The position numbers were made by a program, and so were the translations under genes. DNA of 38,674 bases from CBDCZI01 sp965224495 (GTDB lineage: Bacteria > Bacteroidota > Bacteroidia > Cytophagales > JAAEPT01). This document shows positions 32,147 through 38,674 of this stretch, piece after piece. Location: assembly GCA_965224495.1 (NCBI GenBank), contig CBDCZI010000023.1:1-38674 (forward strand), given 5' to 3'. Every line of letters begins with the position of its first letter. Position 1 is the stretch's first letter. The notes under the pieces are model-generated. The model did no database searches. It was not told the origin of the DNA and saw nothing but the letters and a program-made list of their open reading frames with translations.

Positions 32147-33055
32147 TTATTTTTCTTTAGATAAACGTCCAAAACGGTCATGTTCTCTTTTGGTGAAAGC
32201 ACTAAATTTATTAGGTATTTCTATACCTATTTCTAATTTTTTGTGTGTGATAGGGTGACTAAACCAAACACGGTCAGAGCATAGAAACAAACCTTTTCCA
32301 TTGAGTACTTCGGTGTTGTTTGCATAGAGCTTATCTCCAACAATCGGATGTCCCATTTCTGACATATGAATTCTTAGTTGATGGGTTCTACCTGTGATAG
32401 GGTACAAATCAACTAAAGTCAAATCACCATATTTTTGAGACTTGAACTCTTGTACCACTTCATATTCGGTCAAACTTTTTTTGAAATCAACAGGGGAATT
32501 GATTTTCCCTTTTTTGTTTTTCAATTTCCCGATAACCACCGCCTTGTAACGTTTTCTTATCGTTTTATTTTCAAATTGTTGTCCCATCAACACTTGAGCT
32601 CGTTCGGTTTTAGCAACCAACACCAATCCGCTTGTTGGTCCGTCTAAACGATGTAGGGGACGTAAAATAGCCAACGCATCTTTTTCTTTAGAAAAGTTAA
32701 GGTTAAAAGGTAAGGTGTTTTCAAGTGTTTTGAAAAGATTTCCGTTGACAGGAATACCTCCTGGTTTATTTAGAATACCTAAATGTTCGTCTTCATAGAC
32801 TACGTCTATTTTCAGTTCGAGTACTTTTTTTAAACCTTTTGATTTGCTGTTTGTCCCTTTTTGACCTAAAGTGATTTCGTCACCAGCAATGACTTTTGCG
32901 TCGTAGTTTACTTTCGCTCCGTTAACCAAAAGTTCACCATTTGCCATTGCTTTTTTTGCCTTAGCTTTAGAAGCGATGTAGGTAAATATCTTTGGAGCGT
33001 AACTGTTTAAGAATGCTGATTTGATGTTTTTTGGAACGGTATGCTTTTCACTCAT
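32147..33055 (-). CDS. RluA-family pseudouridine synthase
   Basis: This 302-residue enzyme isomerises uridine to pseudouridine in rRNA or tRNA. The N-terminal S4-like RNA-binding domain has ANGELLVNGAKVNYDAKVIAGD (about 37-58). The catalytic domain has VVYEDEHLGILNKPGGIPV, the active-site motif RPLHRLDGPTSGLVLVAKT with the catalytic Asp in HRLD, and the conserved PITGRTHQLRIHMSEMGHPI. The exact RNA target cannot be inferred. It converges with the small membrane protein gene; its start is 38 bases from the thioredoxin-like gene's stop. Confidence 0.93.
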   Translation of the reverse strand: MSEKHTVPKNIKSAFLNSYAPKIFTYIASKAKAKKAMANGELLVNGAKVNYDAKVIAGDEITLGQKGTNSKSKGLKKVLELKIDVVYEDEHLGILNKPGGIPVNGNLFKTLENTLPFNLNFSKEKDALAILRPLHRLDGPTSGLVLVAKTERAQVLMGQQFENKTIRKRYKAVVIGKLKNKKGKINSPVDFKKSLTEYEVVQEFKSQKYGDLTLVDLYPITGRTHQLRIHMSEMGHPIVGDKLYANNTEVLNGKGLFLCSDRVWFSHPITHKKLEIGIEIPNKFSAFTKREHDRFGRLSKEK

Positions 33056-33093
33056 TTTGTAAAATTACATAAGGATAGTTCAAAAAGCTACAC

Positions 33094-34236
33094 CTATTTC
33101 AATAACTCTTCGTTCGTTTTGATAATATTTGTCAATTCTAACAAAGCGTTGGTTTGAGAACTTGATTTGCGAAGTGCAGTATCAATTTCTTCTATTATTT
33201 TTTGAGCTTTTACGAAGTCACTTTCAAATGTTTTGTAATACTCTTGAAAGGTTTGGTTTTTGTATCCGTCGTTGTAGATATAATGTAAAATGGTCTCAAA
33301 AGAGTTTTTATTTAAGTATTCCTGAATAGGGAAGATGACTTTATTCTCTTCATTAAGAAAAACAATAGCAGGTGTTTTCATCTTTCCTTTAAGTACAGAT
33401 ACAGCAAAGTTGTTGTAAGCGTACTCAGCAGAGGGCAAAATAGCTTGTCCGTTGTACATAATGGTGTCTTTTTCTCTAATGTCAAAGCGAACATTAAGAA
33501 AGTTTTTGTTCATATAGCGTGAAGTAATAGGGTTGGAATAAGCAACGCTGTCCATTACTTGACATGAGATACAGTTTTTGTCAAAGAAATGAACAAATAT
33601 TTTTTTCTTTAAACTATCATTTTGGTTTAATGCTGTTTGTAAATCCGTGAAATTTATTTTGGTGGTGTTTTGTGGGCGTTTATTGGAAAAGGTATTGTCA
33701 AAATCTATTCTGAAATTATTGATGTTTTCACTCTTAAGAACCTCTTCTTTATAGAATACTAAAAAAGAAGTAATGTCTTTGGCTGATAAAAAACCAGGGA
33801 TAACTACTGCATTTTGGTAATTATGATCCATCAAAATAGTTGTAGGGTAAGACAAACTTTTACCCATTATTTCATGGGTGAGGTTATGTGTCGAACGTTT
33901 CTTGTTGGGAGACGGATTGGTGTATGTTTTTCCTTTAAAAGTAATTGTGTCGCTTGTTTCTGCGTCAAAATGAATCGGGTAGAAGTATTGGTTGATGTAC
34001 GAAGTGACTTGTGGGTCTTTGAAAGTGGTGAATTCCATTTTTTTACACCAGCCACACCATTCGGTATGTACTGAGATAAGTATCGGTTTTTTTACCGTGT
34101 TCGATGCCTTTTGAGCTTCTTCAAAACTAACCCAGCTTACCTTTCCTCCTGCTTTTTGGAAGTCTTCGTAAGTCGTGTTTTGTGCCTGAATAGTGAAAAT
34201 AGACAGGGCGAATAATGTAAATAAGAGGTGTTTCAT
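33094..34236 (-). CDS. Exported tandem thioredoxin-domain protein
   Basis: This 380-residue protein has a signal peptide (LFTLFALSIFTIQAQ) and two thioredoxin-like domains. The first (about 35-165) has a WCGWCKK active site at residues 60-66 and cis-Pro segment SYPTTIL. The second (about 195-325) has NCISCQVM at 221-228 and KTPAIVFL. It is therefore a periplasmic or outer-membrane thiol-disulfide protein. A C-terminal helical tail (about 330-380) carries no cysteines. Its partner is unknown. The two active sites differ: the first is Trp-flanked and reductase-like, the second lacks the Trp. Confidence 0.85.
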   Translation of the reverse strand: MKHLLFTLFALSIFTIQAQNTTYEDFQKAGGKVSWVSFEEAQKASNTVKKPILISVHTEWCGWCKKMEFTTFKDPQVTSYINQYFYPIHFDAETSDTITFKGKTYTNPSPNKKRSTHNLTHEIMGKSLSYPTTILMDHNYQNAVVIPGFLSAKDITSFLVFYKEEVLKSENINNFRIDFDNTFSNKRPQNTTKINFTDLQTALNQNDSLKKKIFVHFFDKNCISCQVMDSVAYSNPITSRYMNKNFLNVRFDIREKDTIMYNGQAILPSAEYAYNNFAVSVLKGKMKTPAIVFLNEENKVIFPIQEYLNKNSFETILHYIYNDGYKNQTFQEYYKTFESDFVKAQKIIEEIDTALRKSSSQTNALLELTNIIKTNEELLK

Positions 34237-34290
34237 AGGTCAGAATTTATTGAAGTAAAAATTAAGGATTGATGTAAAACAACTGGTGTA

Positions 34291-36720
34291 TTAGATTTTT
34301 AAGTATTCCATTTTAACTTTATCCTCTAAGTTGTCTAAACGGTAAATCCTATTTTTAGACAAGATGACTTGTCCGTTTTGAGATAACGGAAAGGGCTGAG
34401 TAAGAAAATGTCCTTGTTTATCGCAAATAAAAGCTTGTTGTTTGATTTTATCGTGAATTAATAAGTAAGTAGAAGTCAGTGCTGTGATTTTTAACTCTTT
34501 ACTAAAAGGCTCTTTGATGGAAAATAACTTATTTAATGAGCTGTTGTAAATAGTCACTTTTGATGCTGAGGGTTTTCTGCTAAATACAAGGGCTTGTTTC
34601 GGTAAGAGATGAGTTGTGGTTGACCTAATAGTTGAGTGTTTTTTTGATTCGAAATACCTTTGGTTGTAAAGTTTTCTATTTTTCCATTCTCATAGATTAC
34701 GTGGACTTTGTTCTGAAATAGAATAGGGGAGTGATTAACCAAATACCTCTAAGTTTTTAGGGTATTTTTTTAACGCCTTTCCTTTCTCGTTGTAGAGTGT
34801 GAAAATGTTCTCCTCAATATGACTAAAGTAAAGTTTTCCTTCAATAAAGTGTTGCTGTATTAAACCATCAGGTAACTCGGTTTCTTTTTGTGTTTTTCCT
34901 TTCTCGTTAATGCTGGTAATTGTATTGTTGTAATTATAGAAAAAATAAGGTTTCTTTGTTCTTAATTAAGTAACCCAAAATAATCTTTAGGTGCTATTTT
35001 ATCAATAGAAAAGCTACTTATTTGTTCCCATTTAGAGTTAAATGTATAATTGTTTTTTGTGGTTTGAATAATGAAGTTTACGAGTTTTTATCGGTATGTA
35101 CGGCAATGATATCACCCTCTAATTCGTGTTCTTTTAGTGTGTTTCCCTAAATAATCCAATACGCTTAATTTATTGTCTTTGTAGCGAATTAAATTAGGTG
35201 TGAGTTGGTGAGGTTTAAGGTACAAATGAAACTTCTCTTCCTCGTCAGAGAAGTTGTAGATAGGTAAGAAATTAGCTGTTTTTGTTTTTTCATAAGCAGA
35301 GGTTTCAAAAGTTAATTGACCTTCATATTTTCCTTCGTTCCAATTGGTTTCTAATAAGTGTATTTTATCGATAAACTTCCATAAAGGCACGTCGATGAGT
35401 GAGGCTCTTTTAAGAAAACTTTTGTTTTTTGTAGGGAAAGAGCAAAAGCTAAATTGTCCTTTATCTTCGAGATTGTTTAAGATTTTCTTTTTTGCCTTAG
35501 ACGTGTACCACGAGTTGTCTTTTGTACTGAGGTAGGTACGTGCTGTGTGTAAATTATCAAATAAATAAAGTGTTTTGTCTTTTTCATAAAAGAAAGGAAG
35601 TTCAGTTGAACCAATCAAATCACCAAAGACGTTTTGTTGAAACTAAAGTTTTTGAGTGAATAAATGGTGTCTTTTCCTACTGCATGAGGTGTGGCTTTGG
35701 CAAACCATTGTGCAGGGAGTGTTTGTCTAATTCGAAAATAGCGAGCTGAGACAACCTACTTTTTTTGGTGTTGCAATCGATAACAGCGATGCTTTCGTCT
35801 AGAATAGCAAAGAAATCTTCAGCAACAATACCTAAGTTTTCTTTGGCATCGATGCGTAAATCAAAGCACCTGTGGTGGTTTTTTTCCAATAGTCTTGTAA
35901 GTCTTCATTGAGCTGAAGAGCGTTTGAAGTGGAGTAAAGGGATAAATTAACGGTAGAAAGCGGATTTTGTTTAGTAATGAAGTTTCTTACCTCGTCCTGT
36001 TGCTGTAAAGGTTGAGCGAAGTGAAATCGGTACTACCTGAAAAATGAATTTGATGGTCTTTAAAATCAAAAGTAGTACTCAAATAGTCTTTTTTTCCTGC
36101 TACTTGTTGTATGCGTTTGGCTAAATAACTAGTCGAAGGAATGAGTTTGGAAAGAGAGGAAAGGTTAATGATGAGTTGATTTTTCTGAGTTAATAAATCA
36201 GCTATTTTTGAGTTTTCTATTGGTTGAATGGCGTTATTTAAAGCATTTTCAGATTTACTAAATACTAAGGCATTTTTATTGATATGTACAAAAACAGTTT
36301 GGTTTTCTAATGTGATAGCAAAACTGTTTTCTTGTTTTTGTTACCCCTTTTGGTGTGCTTTCTAAAAAGAGAGAATAGGCGTAAGGAAATAATCATCGTT
36401 GTTGCTTAGAGGAATGTAAACTAAACCGTTCTTATTTTCGTCTAAACAAAAATGATGGATTTGTCGCCCAATAAATCTTCGATAGAATAGTCATTTGTTT
36501 GTAAACCTTTGCTAAAATAAGGTTCGCAAGTTTCATAAGCACTGTAAAGAGGTGTTGGGCAACCCAATCGTAAAGAACTTTGTTTTTGTCAGCAAGTTCG
36601 AGTGGCTTGTCTATTTTTACAACTAATAAATGCGTGTCAGGTAAGGTGATGGTGATTGACTGTATTGTGCTTTTTGAAAAAAAGTAAAAACTGACAGAAA
36701 CGAGTTATTAATCCTAGAAA
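34291..36720 (-). pseudogene. Unrecognised protein of about 800 residues, split by many frameshifts
   Basis: Translated pieces in different minus-strand frames follow each other without gaps, as expected for one gene broken by single-base indels. From the 5' end: LPDTHLLVVKIDKPLELADK; YETCEPYFSKGLQ with DYSIEDLLGDKSI and ENKNGLVYIPLSN; FFAILDESIAVIDCNTKKS; a long piece (35618-35112) with KDKTLYLFDNLHTARTYLS and FLPIYNFSDEEEKFHLYLKP; then VNHSPILFQNKVHVIYENGK and a C-terminal piece (34557-34291) ending VKMEYLKI. One visible junction is near 34554, where QHQK stop and VTIYNSSL are joined by one missing A. The C-terminal third is rich in short repeated beta strands, like a beta-propeller (inference). 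No family is recognised and no clear ATG is seen upstream. The neighbouring sensor gene is broken in the same way, which points to sequencing error. Confidence 0.6.
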
Positions 36721-37136
36721 GGAATACCTAAGAAATCTTTTTGAATTTACTTGTTTTTTTCTTTTCTGACATAGCTGTTTTATATAAAAAAGTAAGTTAA
36801 CTCTTTTTTTTTATTGTTGTCGTGTGTTCTATTGTGCTTTTAGTAATGTGTACCCTTGAAAATGAATGGAAATAGAGGAGGATTTAATTGGTTTTCATTA
36901 ATCTGAAGTTGATTAGAATCAGTATTTTAGATAAAAGTTACTGTTTCCTTAATTTAAGGTTAAGGAAACAGTATTGTGAATACTGTTTCCTTAACCTTAA
37001 ATTAAGGAAAAATAATTTGGGAAGATTTTTTTTACACCACATAGGTTTTTTTACCTTATAAAATTACCGTAAAACACCTAGTAAACAGTTTTTTTAAGTA
37101 TATTAGAGTGTTATGTCTCTGTAAATACTCCCAGCT
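36721..37136. other. Intergenic region with perfect hairpin
   Basis: This gap of about 415 bases lies between the divergent broken genes. It is AT-rich and holds a perfect 32-bp inverted repeat (36944-37010) and T-rich tracts; no ORF worth naming. Promoters for both genes presumably lie here but I cannot place them reliably. Confidence 0.5.
36944..37010. repeat. Perfect 32-bp inverted repeat with 3-base loop
   Basis: Bases 36944-36975 are exactly complementary to 36979-37010, separated by GTG. Each arm also contains a shorter hairpin of its own (TTTCCTTAA ... TTAAGGAAA). The stem is far longer than a normal terminator and could form a cruciform, or reflect a fold-back assembly artefact in this error-rich end of the window. 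Confidence 0.85.
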
Positions 37137-38674
37137 ATGAAATTTAAAAAAACTTTTTGTGCTTACTAATGCTATTGTTGCGGGTTGTTGCTTGCGGTAA
37201 TCGCTTTGGCTTTTTTACTTTATTTAAAGCAGACCTCTCTTAGAGAGGAGTTTGAACAAAGGTATGAGTCACGGTTGTTAATTACGGAATTGAAAAAAAG
37301 TTCTGATGACTTAACCACTTCTTGCCGTAATTATGTGTTGACAGGAAATGAAAAGTGGGAACGTGAGTATTGGGATATTTTAAAAATAAGAAATGGGGAG
37401 TTACCTCGTTAGATGGGCAGTTGATACCTCTTCGGCAGGTAATGTATAACGCAGGGTTTAAGGAAGAGGAGCTAGCGAAATTGAAACAAGCAGAGGATTT
37501 ATCTAACGACTTGGTAATAAAAGAAGATGTTGCAATGCATGCTGTTAAGGGCTTGTTTAAAGATGAAAATGGTGCTTATACGATAGAGAGTACTCCGAAT
37601 GAAACGATGGCGAGGCGTCTTGTTTTTGGGCGTAGTTACCGCTTAATAAGGAGATTATTATGAAGCCTATTAATGAGGTAGCTGATATGGTGGAAGAGCG
37701 TACGGCTACGCATATGAGAAAGACACAGTTGTCTCAGCTTTTGATTTTATTGACAGGTGTTTTTTTTATTGGTAGTTATGGGCGGTGTGATTTTGTCTTC
37801 TTACCGTTTGATGAAACGAAAGATGGAGAAGCAAAATGAAGAATTAGAAACATTAAATGATTTGGTCTATATATCATTAAAGTCTGCGGATGTTGGTGTT
37901 TGGTGGATAGATTTTGGTGAACACAATAGGATACACGCTTTAGATGTTACGGTAGAAATGTTAGGTTTACCGCAAACGAGGGGAAGGATAATCGTTATAA
38001 ATTATCTTATTGGTTAGATATTATCAATTTGGTAAAAAAAGAGAAGCCAGAACATATTGCAGTAGCAGATGTTGCGATAGAAAAATTTGAGGGAGCGGTA
38101 AGTGGAAAGTATGAAAACTATGAAGCTACTTACCCCGTTTTGAAAAAAGATGGTTCTGTTCGTTGGATATTGGCCAAAGCAGATGTGCCTGAAAGAGAAC
38201 CGAAACGGAGTGGCTTTGCGAATGACAGGGACATTGATGGATAGTTAGGACATTAAAGAGGCGGAAGAAGAGTTAGAGAAAATAAATATGCTATCTGATA
38301 ACGCATTGACTTTATCGAAATCAGGTTTTTGGCACGTTGATTTTTCTATGGAAGGTTATATGTTTTACTCAGACAGAGTAGCAAACCTGTTTGGTGAAGG
38401 CGTAAAACCAGTAGGGAGGTATAGTATTACAGGAAGAGTTGTACACACATATCGCAGGGTGTGATGAAGGAATAGCAAACGATGTATTATCTACCTTCTT
38501 TAAAACTGTAGAGGGCAAACTTGAAAATTTTGATGTTGTTTACCCTTACAAACGACCAGATGATGGAGAGGTTGTTGGGTACATTCGATAAGGTGAAATT
38601 AAAAGAGGGAGAGATGGGAAGCCTTTGTTTATGTACGGTGTTGCTCAGGATATTACAGGTCAGAAAAACTTAGA
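37137..38674 (+). pseudogene. Membrane sensor protein with PAS domains, 5' part, many frameshifts
   Basis: This is the start of a large sensor, probably a histidine kinase or hybrid kinase; the C-terminal output domain lies beyond the window. ATG at 37137 begins MKFKK-LFVLTNAIVAG-LLAVIALAFLLYL (helix 1). An extracytoplasmic domain follows with ELKKSSDDLTTSCRNYVLTG, EREYWDILKIRNGE, TSLDGQLIPLRQVMYNAGF, EEELAKLKQAEDLSNDLV and HAVKGLFKDENG, a sensor module seen in PAS-containing kinases. After helix 2 (GGVILSSYRL) come PAS-like repeats: SLKSADVGVWWIDFGE, YPVLKKDGSVRWILAKADVP, LSKSGFWHVDFSMEG and FMYGVAQDITGQKNL. About ten frame changes are needed, near 37152, 37183, 37395, 37650, 37765, 37983, 38222, 38250, 38432 and 38590, mostly at base runs. 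Confidence 0.75.

Noticed and set aside
1..38674. CRISPR array, tRNA or rRNA genes, prophage
   Set aside because: No regularly spaced repeats, cloverleaf sequences, rRNA-like stretches or phage structural genes were seen on either strand.

Overview
The window is AT-rich bacterial DNA, almost certainly from the class Flavobacteriia (Bacteroidota). The evidence is a TonB-dependent receptor with an N-terminal carboxypeptidase-like domain paired with a DUF4249 lipoprotein, the remnant of a type IX secretion (T9SS) C-terminal sorting tail, Bacteroidota-style promoters (TTG, a gap of about 17-23 bases, then TAnnTTTG), and GyrB, PPK1 and FloA proteins of flavobacterial type. I cannot name the genus from sequence alone.

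Layout. 1-2.6 kb: the 3' end of creD, a Tat-exported metallophosphoesterase and pfkB, each broken by single-base frameshifts. 2.7-5.9 kb: an outer-membrane uptake pair (TonB receptor plus DUF4249). 6.3-7.7 kb: nfeD-floA membrane-microdomain operon. 7.8-10.4 kb: a compact arsenic operon (arsR, arsI, an LMW-phosphatase-type arsC, acr3) behind a perfect 20-bp palindrome. 10.4-13.9 kb: an accessory region with an IS256-type transposase remnant, a cut-off secreted-protein gene, a 572-residue pentapeptide-like membrane protein lying between two nested palindromes like a gene cassette, a zinc-ribbon gene fragment and dispersed repeats. 13.9-16.9 kb: dtd, a MazG-like pyrophosphohydrolase and a NatA/NatB-like ABC exporter. 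16.8-27.2 kb: a surface-polysaccharide locus (sugar aminotransferase, Wzx flippase, two GT4 glycosyltransferases, YfhO, a pyruvyltransferase-family protein, two methyltransferases). 27.7-34.2 kb: gyrB, ppk1, a small membrane protein, an RluA-type pseudouridine synthase and a tandem thioredoxin protein. 34.3-38.7 kb: an unrecognised protein of about 800 residues and a PAS-containing sensor, both shattered by frameshifts.

How the parts work together. The arsenic operon gives reduction (ArsC), efflux (ACR3), organoarsenical demethylation (ArsI) and a metal-responsive repressor. The polysaccharide genes cover sugar-nucleotide amination, glycosyl transfer, O-methylation, possible pyruvylation and flipping across the inner membrane. 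The TonB/DUF4249 pair probably imports an unknown ligand.

The most unusual material is non-coding: (i) a two-part dispersed repeat present three times; (ii) the cassette-like structure around the pentapeptide gene; (iii) a perfect 32-bp hairpin near 36.98 kb. Frameshifts are confined to the first 2.4 kb and the last 4.2 kb, while about 32 kb between them is clean. This looks more like low-quality sequence at contig ends than real gene decay. No tRNA, rRNA or CRISPR array was seen.
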